From positions 62,001-126,000 of the forward strand of contig SVPP01000003.1 in the NCBI GenBank assembly GCA_015065765.1: a DNA stretch of 64,000 nucleotides. Direction: 5' to 3'. Both the position numbers and the translations under genes were made by a program. Of this stretch, positions 34,148 through 42,469 are shown piece after piece. The DNA is from Oscillospiraceae bacterium. GTDB taxonomy: Bacteria > Bacillota > Clostridia > Oscillospirales > Acutalibacteraceae. A model generated the notes under the pieces. The model was not told the DNA's origin. It did not search any database and was given only the letters and a program-made list of their open reading frames with translations. The number at the start of each line of letters is the position of its first letter. Position 1 is the first letter of the stretch.

Positions 34148-35467
34148 ATGGATTCGTTTAAAGCTTTGTTTGATGAAGTAAAAAAAGAAATACAGAAAAA
34201 TCTGTCAGAAGCTGTCTATAACGTCTGGTTTGAAGAACTTGAGTTTGTATCCTTTGACGGCGAGACAGTTATATTATCAATAGGCGAATTTAAGAGAAAA
34301 ATTATTGAACAGAAGTTTATGCAGCTTCTCAAAGATTCTTTTGTGAAGGTTGCAGGCTTTGATGTGGAAATCGGATTTTCAGATAATAACCTTAAGGCGG
34401 CACCGAAAAAGGCAGAGCCTTCTCCGGCAGACAGTGCAGATGATAAGGAGAGCACCTTTGACAACTTTGTTGTAGGTCCTTCAAATAAATTCGCTCATGC
34501 AGCAGCACTTGCAGTTTCGGTAAATCCCGGTGCGGTTAATGAATATAACCCGCTGTTTATTTACGGTAATTCAGGTCTCGGTAAAACTCACCTTCTTCAT
34601 TCAATTGAGAATGAACTGAGAAAAAGCAACCCCGAAATGAACATCCTTTCCACCCACGGAGAGGCAATTACGAACGAACTTATTGATTGCATCCAGAAGG
34701 GCAGAATGAATGAGTTCCACGCAAAATACAGAACTGTCGATCTGCTTCTTGTAGATGATATTCAGTTTATCGCAGGCAGAGTTCAGACAGAAGAGGAATT
34801 CTTCCACACCTTCAACTCGCTCTACAATTCAGGCAAGCAGATTGTTCTCACATCTGACCGTCTCCCGAAAGATATGCCTACACTTGCAGAGAGACTTCGT
34901 ACCCGTTTTGAATGGGGACTTTTAGCTGACATTCAGCCACCTGATCTTGAAACAAGAATGGCAATTGTGGGCAGAAAAGCTGAAAGCATGGGAATTGAAA
35001 TTCCCAATGAGGTTGTTCTCTTTATTGCAGAGAAAATCAAGAGCAACATCAGACAGCTTGAAGGTGCAGTGAAGAAAATTGCAGCTTATGTAAATATTTT
35101 CGGTACAAATACAGTAACGATCAATATTGCCCAGAATGCTGTCAAAGATATTTTCAATGATAACAGCATGTCACCTGAGGTTATCACCAAGAAAGTTATT
35201 GAAGAGGTTGCACGCTCTTTCAGCATTGAGGTAAAGGAAATTACTTCCAAGAAACAGTATGCTGCGGCAACAAATGCAAGACAGATTGCCATGTACATAA
35301 TCAGTGAAATGACAGGTATGCCTGCGAAAAAAATCGGTGAAAGCTTCAGTGGCAGAGACCACAGTACAGTTCTTTATTCAATCAGTAAGGTAAGGGAAGA
35401 GACAAAGCGTAACTCATCTCTTAAAAACACAATTGAGGACATTATCAAGAATGTCAGAAACAGCTGA
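34148..35467 (+). CDS. dnaA: Chromosomal replication initiator DnaA
   Basis: Binds DnaA boxes and melts the origin. All four domains are present in 439 residues: oligomerisation domain I (about 1-75), a linker, the AAA+ domain with Walker A GNSGLGKTH near 140, Walker B LLLVDDIQF near 198 and RLRTRFEWG near 253, and the DNA-binding domain IV with GRDHSTV near 401. Full length, with no decay. The setting is unusual: it lies one base behind a teichoic-acid gene and one base before maf, with no dnaN, recF or gyrB nearby. It should be read from the tarI promoter. Confidence 0.97.
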   Translation: MDSFKALFDEVKKEIQKNLSEAVYNVWFEELEFVSFDGETVILSIGEFKRKIIEQKFMQLLKDSFVKVAGFDVEIGFSDNNLKAAPKKAEPSPADSADDKESTFDNFVVGPSNKFAHAAALAVSVNPGAVNEYNPLFIYGNSGLGKTHLLHSIENELRKSNPEMNILSTHGEAITNELIDCIQKGRMNEFHAKYRTVDLLLVDDIQFIAGRVQTEEEFFHTFNSLYNSGKQIVLTSDRLPKDMPTLAERLRTRFEWGLLADIQPPDLETRMAIVGRKAESMGIEIPNEVVLFIAEKIKSNIRQLEGAVKKIAAYVNIFGTNTVTINIAQNAVKDIFNDNSMSPEVITKKVIEEVARSFSIEVKEITSKKQYAAATNARQIAMYIISEMTGMPAKKIGESFSGRDHSTVLYSISKVREETKRNSSLKNTIEDIIKNVRNS

Positions 35468-35468
35468 T

Positions 35469-36026
35469 ATGGAAAAGAAAATTATACTCGCATCTGCTTC
35501 GCCAAGACGGCGTGAACTGATGACGTTCATTACAGATGAGTTTGAAATAATTACGGCAGATGTTGATGAAACAATTGCTGAAGGCACTTCGCCTGAGGAC
35601 GCAGTAATGCAGTTGTCTTTCAAAAAGGCACAGGCTGTGTCAGAAAAACACAAGGGCAGAACGGTAATCGGAGCAGATACGGTAGTTGTCTGTGACGGCT
35701 CAATTCTCGGTAAGCCTGAAAACCGTGAGCATGCGTGCAGAATGCTGAAAATGCTCTCGGGCAGAGAACATTCCGTGCTCACAGGTGTTACAATCACAGA
35801 CGGAGAAAAAACGGATACATTTTTTGCTTCTTCCGATGTTACTTTCTTCGATCTTACTGACGAGGAAATTTTGCAGTATGCTTCAGGCGGTGAGCCCGAT
35901 GACAAAGCAGGAGCATATGCAATACAGGGAAAAGGTTCACTTTTTGTAGAAAAAATAAACGGAGATTATTTCAATATTGTGGGATTTCCCGTGTCGGAAG
36001 TCAACAGACATCTTAAAATGTTTTGA
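35469..36026 (+). CDS. maf: Maf family nucleotide pyrophosphatase
   Basis: Hydrolyses dTTP/UTP or modified nucleotides and is linked to septum inhibition in B. subtilis. The 185 residues show IILASASPRRREL at the start, VIGADTVV near 65 and GAYAIQGKGSLFVEKI near 145. I use ATG 35469, one base after the dnaA stop (TGATATG), because it matches the family N-terminus; ATG 35451 would add six residues. No clear ribosome site is seen, so translation should depend on dnaA. A terminator follows. Confidence 0.92.
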   Translation: MEKKIILASASPRRRELMTFITDEFEIITADVDETIAEGTSPEDAVMQLSFKKAQAVSEKHKGRTVIGADTVVVCDGSILGKPENREHACRMLKMLSGREHSVLTGVTITDGEKTDTFFASSDVTFFDLTDEEILQYASGGEPDDKAGAYAIQGKGSLFVEKINGDYFNIVGFPVSEVNRHLKMF

Positions 36027-36030
36027 AATT

Positions 36031-36058
36031 AAGGGCGTGCTTCGGTGCACGCCCTTTT
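36031..36058 (+). terminator. Terminator of the tarI-dnaA-maf operon
   Basis: Perfect 10-base-pair stem AAGGGCGTGC / GCACGCCCTT at 36031-36056 with loop TTCGGT and a short T-run. Confidence 0.85.
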
Positions 36059-36060
36059 GC

Positions 36061-36089
36061 TTGACTAAAATTGCAAATTATGCTATAAT
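36061..36089 (+). promoter_or_regulatory. mgtC-like gene promoter
   Basis: TTGACT (36061-36066), 17 bases, TATAAT (36084-36089). Confidence 0.8.
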
Positions 36090-36103
36090 ATCTTATAGTT
36101 TTT

Positions 36104-36136
36104 CCGCATACACATTGGTGTGCGGTATTAGTTTTT
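36104..36136 (+). promoter_or_regulatory. Leader hairpin before mgtC-like gene
   Basis: CCGCATAC (36104-36111) pairs with GTGTGCGG (36118-36125), one G-U, in the short transcribed leader, followed six bases later by six Ts and then the ribosome site. It could attenuate transcription or stabilise the RNA. Confidence 0.4.
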
Positions 36137-36154
36137 TGAAGAGGAGGCGGACCT

Positions 36155-36844
36155 ATGGAAAATTTATGGAACATAATCTGCTCATGGGAATGGGAATATG
36201 TTCTCAGACTTGCGGTTGCCTGTGTGTGCGGTGCTTTTGTAGGCTTTGAAAGAAGCCGTCGTTTCAAGGATGCCGGTATCAGAACACATGTTATGGTAAC
36301 TCTGGGTGCAGCACTTATCATGATTGTTTCAAAATATGGTTTTCAGGATATCCCTGCACTTGAAATGATGAAGGTTGATGCTTCACGTGTTGCATCAAAT
36401 GTAGTTACAGGTGTTGGTTTCCTTGGCGCAGGTGTGATTTTCTTCAAGGGCACATCAATCAAAGGTCTTACAACAGCAGCAGGTATCTGGACAACGGCAG
36501 GTATCGGTCTTGCTCTCGGTGCAGGTATGTATTTTATTGGTATCGCTTCAGCTGTAATTATGATTATTGCTCAGTTCTTCCTGCACAGAATCCTCAAGAG
36601 TGTTGATTCCTATTCAACAAGCGAAATGTCAGTTTCTCTTCAGAATGAGCCGGGTGTGATTGATACATTCAAAAATCAGCTTGAAAAAGAAAATCTTGTT
36701 ATTCAGGCTTGCAAAATTATAAAAAATGCAGAAGAAGGCACTGTTACCCTTAAGGCAACAGTCAGAATGCCACATGATATGGAATTTGAAGATGTAGTAA
36801 GAATTGTGGAAAGTAACAATAAAATCAAATCAATTGAGTTCTGA
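36155..36844 (+). CDS. MgtC/SapB family membrane protein
   Basis: A 229-residue protein with about five membrane helices in the first 140 residues and a soluble C-terminal ACT-like domain (about 150-229). LRLAVACVCGAFVGFERSRR near 18, then RTHVMVTLGAAL near 47 and GVGFLGAGVIF near 88, define the MgtC family. Family members support growth in low magnesium or act on the F-ATPase; they are not proven Mg transporters. It has its own promoter and a hairpin-containing leader. Confidence 0.9.
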   Translation: MENLWNIICSWEWEYVLRLAVACVCGAFVGFERSRRFKDAGIRTHVMVTLGAALIMIVSKYGFQDIPALEMMKVDASRVASNVVTGVGFLGAGVIFFKGTSIKGLTTAAGIWTTAGIGLALGAGMYFIGIASAVIMIIAQFFLHRILKSVDSYSTSEMSVSLQNEPGVIDTFKNQLEKENLVIQACKIIKNAEEGTVTLKATVRMPHDMEFEDVVRIVESNNKIKSIEF

Positions 36845-36859
36845 AACGGGGTGTAGGAG

Positions 36860-37855
36860 ATGCACGGCAAGCTTAATATAATGACTTATAATGTTTCTGG
36901 TATTCCTGTTCTTGGGGACAACCAGGGAACGCAGAGAGAATTCAAAGGCAAGGCGAGAATGAAAAAAATCGGTGACGTGCTTTGTCGTGAATCAAACTGC
37001 GATATTATCGGAGCAGAAGAGGATTTCAATAATCATCAGGCTTTGGCAGATGCTATGCCTGATTATAAATACCAGACATTTTCAAAAGGCGGAATTCCTC
37101 TCGGAGACGGACTTAACATTTTCTCAAAAAAGCCTGTCTACAATGTGAAAAGAACAGCATGGAGAAAATGCTTCGGTTATCTTGCGGGAGCAATGGACAG
37201 GCTTGCAGAAAAAGGTATTCTTTCTTCTGTTATTGAAATTGAAAAAGGTGTGTTCATTGATTTTTATGTGATTCACACCGATGCTGCAAACGATCCCAAA
37301 TCCCTTGATGCAAGATGTGATAACTTTAATCAGCTTGCAGAGCAGATTCTTTCCCGCAAAGAGGACAGAGCAATTATCGTTATGGGTGACTTCAATACAA
37401 CTTTCTGCCTAAATGAAAGGGACAACCCTTATGAAAGCCTTGTTAAAAAAGCGGGACTTACAGACGCATGGGCGGAAATACATAACGGTGGCAATTGTGA
37501 TTATAATAGCGGTAAAGAATGGAATCCCACTTTGAAAGAAACTCTTGACAGAGTAATGTTCAAATCAGGCGGTGGTGTTGAACTCAAAGCGGAAACTTAC
37601 GAGTATGTAGAGTTCACAAATGAGAAAGGCGAAACATACACTGACCATGTTTCCACAAGGGCATGTATTTCATACGAAATAACAGGTGAAACAAAGGCTC
37701 CTGAAAAACTTGAAAAGCCTCAGCCTGAAAATAAAGTAAAGCAGACACTAAAGGTTACATGGGCATTTATAAAAACTCTGACCATGGGAATTCTCCATCT
37801 GTATGAGCTCATTTATGAGAAAAAGTACGGAAAGATAAGTAATTATATGCCATAA
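36860..37855 (+). CDS. Endonuclease/exonuclease/phosphatase family protein
   Basis: A 331-residue member of the metal-dependent EEP fold (DNase I, sphingomyelinase and inositol phosphatases). MTYNVSGIP near residue 7, IIGAEED near 52, VIHTDAAND near 137, VMGDFNTTF near 175 and TDHVSTRA near 260 give the metal and catalytic residues. The C-terminal 60 residues are charged and extend past the fold. No signal peptide, so probably cytoplasmic; substrate unknown. It starts 15 bases after the mgtC-like gene and ends at a terminator. Confidence 0.85.
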   Translation: MHGKLNIMTYNVSGIPVLGDNQGTQREFKGKARMKKIGDVLCRESNCDIIGAEEDFNNHQALADAMPDYKYQTFSKGGIPLGDGLNIFSKKPVYNVKRTAWRKCFGYLAGAMDRLAEKGILSSVIEIEKGVFIDFYVIHTDAANDPKSLDARCDNFNQLAEQILSRKEDRAIIVMGDFNTTFCLNERDNPYESLVKKAGLTDAWAEIHNGGNCDYNSGKEWNPTLKETLDRVMFKSGGGVELKAETYEYVEFTNEKGETYTDHVSTRACISYEITGETKAPEKLEKPQPENKVKQTLKVTWAFIKTLTMGILHLYELIYEKKYGKISNYMP

Positions 37856-37862
37856 AAAGATT

Positions 37863-37892
37863 CAAGGCTCCCGCCAGGGAGCCTTGTTTTTT
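37863..37892. terminator. Bidirectional terminator at convergent gene ends
   Basis: Perfect 10-base-pair stem CAAGGCTCCC / GGGAGCCTTG at 37863-37886 with loop GCCA and six Ts. It also lies at the end of the minus-strand ABC gene. Confidence 0.88.
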
Positions 37893-39681
37893 ATGCTGTT
37901 TGGTCGAATTGGCTGTTGTAAAGCTCTGCATAGAATCCACCTTTTTCAAGCAGCTCTGTATGCGTGCCTTGCTCTATTATATCGCCGTCCTTCATTACAA
38001 GAATAAGGTCGGCATTTTTTATTGTTGAAAGTCTGTGCGCGATAACAAAGCTTGTTCTGTTCTCTGTAAGTTTATCCATAGCCCTCTGAGTAATAAGCTC
38101 TGTTCTTGTATCGACAGAAGATGTTGCCTCGTCAAGAATAAGCATAGGACTGTTCTGAATCATGGCTCTTGCTACTGTGAACAACTGCTTCTGTCCTGCG
38201 GAAATAGTTGTTTTTTCGCTCATGATGGTGTCGAATCCCTGAGGCAGACTTTTTACGAAGTGATAAATTCCGCAAGCCTTGCAGGCACGAATCAGTTCTT
38301 CATCTGATACACCCTCCTTGTTGTAAACGAGGTTTTCTCTCACAGTTCCTTCGAAGAGCCACGTGTCCTGAAGTACCATTGAGAAAAGTGAATGTACACT
38401 GTCGCGCTTCAGTTCGGAAATAGGAGTGCCGTCAATTTTAATTTTACCTGAGTTTACTTCAAAAAATCTCATGATAAGGTTTACCATTGTTGTTTTACCG
38501 GCACCTGTAGGACCAACAATTGCAACCTTTTGTCCCGGCTTTACATGAGCAGAGAAATTCTTGATGATAATTTTATCAGGGTTGTCAGGATATGAGAAAC
38601 GTACATTTTCAAATTCGACTTCACCTCTGATATTCATATCAGCTTCAGGCTTTTCACTTTCGTCTGAAAGCTCTTCTTCTTCAAGAAAATCAAATACTCT
38701 GTCACCTGCTGCTGCGGCTGACTGCATACTTGTCATGCCTTGTGCAATAGTGCTCAGTGGCGAAGTGAAAAGACGTACATACATGATGAATGCGATAATC
38801 ACACCGAATTTAATTTCGCCGTTGAGTGCCAGAACTGCACCGATGATGCATACCGCAACATATCCTAAGTTTCCGATAATGTTCATCAGTGGTTGCATCA
38901 CACCTGAAAGAAACTGGCTTTTCCATTCGGAGTTGTAAACGGCACGGTTAAGCTCCTGAAAATTTGCTTTAATTCCTTCATTAGCTCGGGAAAGTCGGAC
39001 AACATCGTGACCTGTGTACATTTCCTCGATGAAGCCGTTGAGTGTACCTAAATTGTGCTGACGTGCAACGAAATATTTCTGTGAACGAGACATGATAAGT
39101 GCCATAAATAAAAATCCCAGAAGTGTTGAACCGATTGCACCAAGAGCCATTCTCCATTCAGTTGCGAACATCATTACAAGACATCCTGCAAACTGCGCAG
39201 CGGCACTTATCATTGACGGCATACTGTTTGAGAGTGTCTGCTGAAGAGTGCTGACGTCATTTGTTACACGGCTTAAGATATCGCCATGTGAGGATGAGCC
39301 AAACAGTTTCATAGGGACACGGTTTATCTTCATTGACAAATCGTTTCGCATTGTGCGTGAAAGGTCGAGCGTTACGGTAGCCATAATGTAGTGCTGGATA
39401 TAGTTGAAAAGAGCACTGAGTCCGTAAATTCCGATAAGAACGAGGCAGAGTCTGCCCACTTCTTTTAAATCAATATTGCTGTAAAGAGAGCTTGAAATGA
39501 GGTTAGTAACTCTTTCGAGCTGTTTCGGGCCGACAATTGTAAGAATCGCACCGAGAGCTGCAAGAAAAAGTGAAACTACTGTAGGGACTTTAAGCTTAGG
39601 AGAATAGGAGAAAAGCTTTTTTATTACTCCCATAATGCCTCTTTTGCTTTTCTGCGGGGCAGTTGGTTTCTGATGTGCCAT
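37891..39681 (-). CDS. ABC exporter half-transporter, catalytic-site subunit
   Basis: A 596-residue fused exporter: six membrane helices (about 25-320), then a nucleotide-binding domain with Walker A GPTGAGKTT near 390 and Walker B MLILDEATSS near 516, which keeps the catalytic Glu. Its signature reads ISAGQ instead of the usual SGGQ. Paired with the neighbouring subunit, this gives one intact and one degenerate ATP site, the pattern of heterodimeric drug or lipid exporters such as BmrCD and TM287/288. ATG 39681 follows GAGGAGGAG; 14 bases separate it from the upstream subunit. Confidence 0.9.
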   Translation of the reverse strand: MAHQKPTAPQKSKRGIMGVIKKLFSYSPKLKVPTVVSLFLAALGAILTIVGPKQLERVTNLISSSLYSNIDLKEVGRLCLVLIGIYGLSALFNYIQHYIMATVTLDLSRTMRNDLSMKINRVPMKLFGSSSHGDILSRVTNDVSTLQQTLSNSMPSMISAAAQFAGCLVMMFATEWRMALGAIGSTLLGFLFMALIMSRSQKYFVARQHNLGTLNGFIEEMYTGHDVVRLSRANEGIKANFQELNRAVYNSEWKSQFLSGVMQPLMNIIGNLGYVAVCIIGAVLALNGEIKFGVIIAFIMYVRLFTSPLSTIAQGMTSMQSAAAAGDRVFDFLEEEELSDESEKPEADMNIRGEVEFENVRFSYPDNPDKIIIKNFSAHVKPGQKVAIVGPTGAGKTTMVNLIMRFFEVNSGKIKIDGTPISELKRDSVHSLFSMVLQDTWLFEGTVRENLVYNKEGVSDEELIRACKACGIYHFVKSLPQGFDTIMSEKTTISAGQKQLFTVARAMIQNSPMLILDEATSSVDTRTELITQRAMDKLTENRTSFVIAHRLSTIKNADLILVMKDGDIIEQGTHTELLEKGGFYAELYNSQFDQTA

Positions 39682-39695
39682 TTTTTCTCCTCCTC

Positions 39696-41453
39696 TCATT
39701 TGAGTTCATCTTCTGAAAGCTGTGACATGGCTATTTCACGATAAACCTCACAGCTTTCCATAAGCTCACTGTGTGTGCCGATACCTACGGCTTTTCCTTC
39801 GTCAAGGACAACGATTTGGTCAGCGTTTCTTATTGTACCGATTCTCTGAGCAACTATCATTTTGGTGACTCCACTGAGCTTTTTGTCAAGCTCGCTTCTC
39901 AGTGCTTTATCGGTTTTGTAGTCAAGGGCTGAAAATGAATCGTCAAAAATCAGGATCTCAGGTTTACGTGCCAATGCTCTTGCAATAGAAATTCGTTGCT
40001 TCTGACCGCCTGAAACATTGGTGCCTCCCTGTGATATAGGTGAATTGATTCCGCCTGCAAGTTTTTCTACAAATTCTTTTGCTTGTGCAGTTTCAAGAGC
40101 TTCATATGCGTTTTTATCTGTTTTTTCTCCTCGGCTTTCACCGAAAAGTACATTTTTCTTTATATCACCTGCAAAGAGTACGGCCTTTTGTGTTACGAAA
40201 CCTATACGGTCATAAAGTGCATCAAAGGAAAAGTCTCTGACATTTATTCCGTCTACAAAAATTTCACCCTCAGTCGCATCGTAAAATCTTGCTGCAAGGC
40301 TGATCAGTGTAGTTTTACCTGAGCCCGTAGCACCGATAAAAGCAATAGTTTCGCCTTTATTTACTTTGAAGGATATGTTCTCAAGAGTATTCTCTGATGA
40401 ATCGGGATATCTGAAAGATACATTTTTAAATTCAACTGTACCTTCCTCTTCTGCTTCGTTTTCTCTTCCTTCATGAAGGTCGCTTTCTGTGAAGAGCACT
40501 TCGCAGATTCTCTGCGCAGATACCTGTGCGGCGGGGAGGAACATAACTATCATAACAAGCATCATTATTGACATGATGACATATGTTGCGTATGTGCTGA
40601 AAACCACAACGTCGCTGAACATTGTAAGTCGTCCTGCGAAATCTGCAACAGGAATGTTATTGATGATCCCTGCACCCACCCAGTAAATTACGAGGCCGAG
40701 ACAGTTCATTGCAAGACCTACAAGAGGCATAAGCAGAGCGAATGTTCGCTGGTTGAAAAGCTGAGTTTTCATAAGGTTGGTGGCTGCAACATCGAATTTT
40801 TTATTCTGGTAGTCCTCTGCACGGAATGCGTGGACAACATTGATACCTGTCAGATTTTCACGGGCGATGAGATTGATTTTGTCAATTTGTTTCTGAACAA
40901 TTTTGAAGCGTGGGATGACAACTGTAATCATAACAGACATAATTCCGAGAAGAAAAATAACAAAGCCTGCCGTAATCAGCGAAAGTGTCCAGCTTTTTGT
41001 TACGATTTTTATGATTGCCCACACTGCCATAATAGGTGCCTTGACAATCATCTGAAGTCCCATAGAAACCGACATCTGAACCTGTGAAACGTCGTTTGTA
41101 GTACGGTTTATAAGGCTGGGAACAGAAAAATCAAGCATTTCTTTCTTGCTGAAGTCAGAAACTTTATTGAAGAGAAGTTCTCTTATGGTGAAGCTGAAGC
41201 CTGAACCGACTCTTGCAGACAGATAACCGCATATAATTGCCATAGCGGCACTTGCGGCAGTACAGGCGAGCATCTTACCGCCTGTGAGCAGAATCTCATT
41301 TACAGTGCTGCCCGGTGTCTGGATCAGAATAGTAAGGTTGCTCATATATTCGGGGAGCTTCAGGTCAAAAAATATTTGGCCGAGTACAAGAAGTGCTGCA
41401 CCGAGAGCCATAAGCCATTCTTTCGCTTTCATTTTGCCGAGTAATTTAATCAT
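39696..41453 (-). CDS. ABC exporter half-transporter, degenerate-site subunit
   Basis: A 585-residue fused exporter: six helices (about 12-300), Walker A GATGSGKTT near 369, a canonical signature VSGGQKQR near 481 and Walker B ILIFDDSFSALD near 502, in which the catalytic Glu is Asp. It supplies the good signature to its partner's intact site and the poor catalytic residue to the other. The start is ATG 41453 behind AAGGAG; an upstream in-frame ATG at 41510 has none. First gene of the two-gene operon. Confidence 0.9.
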   Translation of the reverse strand: MIKLLGKMKAKEWLMALGAALLVLGQIFFDLKLPEYMSNLTILIQTPGSTVNEILLTGGKMLACTAASAAMAIICGYLSARVGSGFSFTIRELLFNKVSDFSKKEMLDFSVPSLINRTTNDVSQVQMSVSMGLQMIVKAPIMAVWAIIKIVTKSWTLSLITAGFVIFLLGIMSVMITVVIPRFKIVQKQIDKINLIARENLTGINVVHAFRAEDYQNKKFDVAATNLMKTQLFNQRTFALLMPLVGLAMNCLGLVIYWVGAGIINNIPVADFAGRLTMFSDVVVFSTYATYVIMSIMMLVMIVMFLPAAQVSAQRICEVLFTESDLHEGRENEAEEEGTVEFKNVSFRYPDSSENTLENISFKVNKGETIAFIGATGSGKTTLISLAARFYDATEGEIFVDGINVRDFSFDALYDRIGFVTQKAVLFAGDIKKNVLFGESRGEKTDKNAYEALETAQAKEFVEKLAGGINSPISQGGTNVSGGQKQRISIARALARKPEILIFDDSFSALDYKTDKALRSELDKKLSGVTKMIVAQRIGTIRNADQIVVLDEGKAVGIGTHSELMESCEVYREIAMSQLSEDELK

Positions 41454-41483
41454 TAACTGTTTCTCCTTGAACAATAATATATC

Positions 41484-41505
41484 ACTATATATTATACTAT
41501 ATATT
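41484..41505 (-). repeat. Direct repeats around the ABC-exporter -10 box
   Basis: ACTATATATT occurs twice (41484-41493 and 41496-41505), and the minus-strand TATAAT (41496-41491) lies between and partly within them. The paired half-sites may bind a MarR-type regulator, but the region is very AT-rich. Confidence 0.35.
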
Positions 41506-41548
41506 TCCAAAAATAAAAAGTATAATGTGTTACTTTTTTGTGAATGAG

Positions 41549-41577
41549 TTGAACTTTGAGTTTTTGTGTGATAGAAT
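41549..41577 (+). promoter_or_regulatory. Patatin gene promoter
   Basis: TTGAAC (41549-41554), 17 bases, TAGAAT (41572-41577), 21 bases before the ATG. Confidence 0.6.
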
Positions 41578-41598
41578 AAAGCAAAAGGAAGTGAGAAA

Positions 41599-42435
41599 AT
41601 GAATGCAGTAATTGATGCCGGCGGGGGATTGAGAGGGATTTACACAGCAGGTGTTTTTGACAGGTGTCTTGATGACGATATCTATTTTGATTTATGCATT
41701 GGTGTTTCTGCGGGAAGTGCTAATATTTCTACATTTCTCTCAAAGCAAAAATTAAGAACGTACCGTTTTTATCACGATTATTCTCAGCGTAAAGAATATA
41801 TGAGCCTTGGGAATTTTATCAGAAAAGGCTCTTATCTTGACCTTGATTACATATATTCCGTTCTTACAGATTCAGACGGTGAAGACCCTATTGATTATCC
41901 ACAACTTGCAAAGTACAAGGGTCAGCTTCTGATTGCTGCCACGGAGGCAGAAACAGGTGAAGCTCACTATTTTACAAAGGACGATTTATCTCAGGATAAC
42001 TATAAGGTTTTCTGTGCATCAAGTGCAATTCCTTTTGTGTGTAAACCTGTGGAAATAAACGGTAAAAAATATATGGATGGTGGAGTAGCAGTACCTGTTC
42101 CGCTTGAAAAAGCACTTGAAATGGGCGCGGACAAAATCGTTTTTGCTCTGTCAAAACCTAAGAATTTCAGACGAAGCAGTTCGAGAAATGATATAATAGC
42201 AAAACTTATCAGAAGGAAATACCCGGAGGCAGCAAGGGTTCTGCTTGAAAGTAACGCGGAGTATGACCGTCTTGTGGATAAGGCAATCGAACTTGAAAAA
42301 GAGGGAAGAGTGCTGATCGTTTCACCTGATGATACATGTGGAGTTGATACCCTTACAAAGGACAAGGAAAAACTGCATCTGCTCTACGAAAAAGGATACC
42401 GTGATGCAGAAAAAATCAAAGAATTTCTGAAATAA
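41599..42435 (+). CDS. Patatin-like phospholipase (YjjU-like)
   Basis: A 278-residue serine acyl hydrolase. The oxyanion GGGLRG (9-14), the nucleophile elbow GVSAGS near 35 and the catalytic DGG near 160 form the complete Ser-Asp dyad. It resembles the bacterial YjjU branch, a cytoplasmic protein of unknown lipid substrate. The gene has its own promoter, divergent from the ABC-exporter operon, and ends at a terminator shared with pflA. Confidence 0.9.
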   Translation: MNAVIDAGGGLRGIYTAGVFDRCLDDDIYFDLCIGVSAGSANISTFLSKQKLRTYRFYHDYSQRKEYMSLGNFIRKGSYLDLDYIYSVLTDSDGEDPIDYPQLAKYKGQLLIAATEAETGEAHYFTKDDLSQDNYKVFCASSAIPFVCKPVEINGKKYMDGGVAVPVPLEKALEMGADKIVFALSKPKNFRRSSSRNDIIAKLIRRKYPEAARVLLESNAEYDRLVDKAIELEKEGRVLIVSPDDTCGVDTLTKDKEKLHLLYEKGYRDAEKIKEFLK

Positions 42436-42436
42436 C

Positions 42437-42469
42437 AAAAACCACGCAAAATCAATTTGCGTGGTTTTT
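42437..42469. terminator. Bidirectional terminator, patatin gene / pflA
   Basis: A perfect 14-base-pair stem (42437-42450 with 42456-42469) flanked by A- and T-runs. The pflA stop codon (42454-42452) falls in its loop. Confidence 0.9.

Noticed and set aside
38220-38245. tRNA T-arm-like string (gtgtcgaatccctg)
   Set aside because: It lies in the ABC exporter coding region and no acceptor or anticodon stem can be formed around it.
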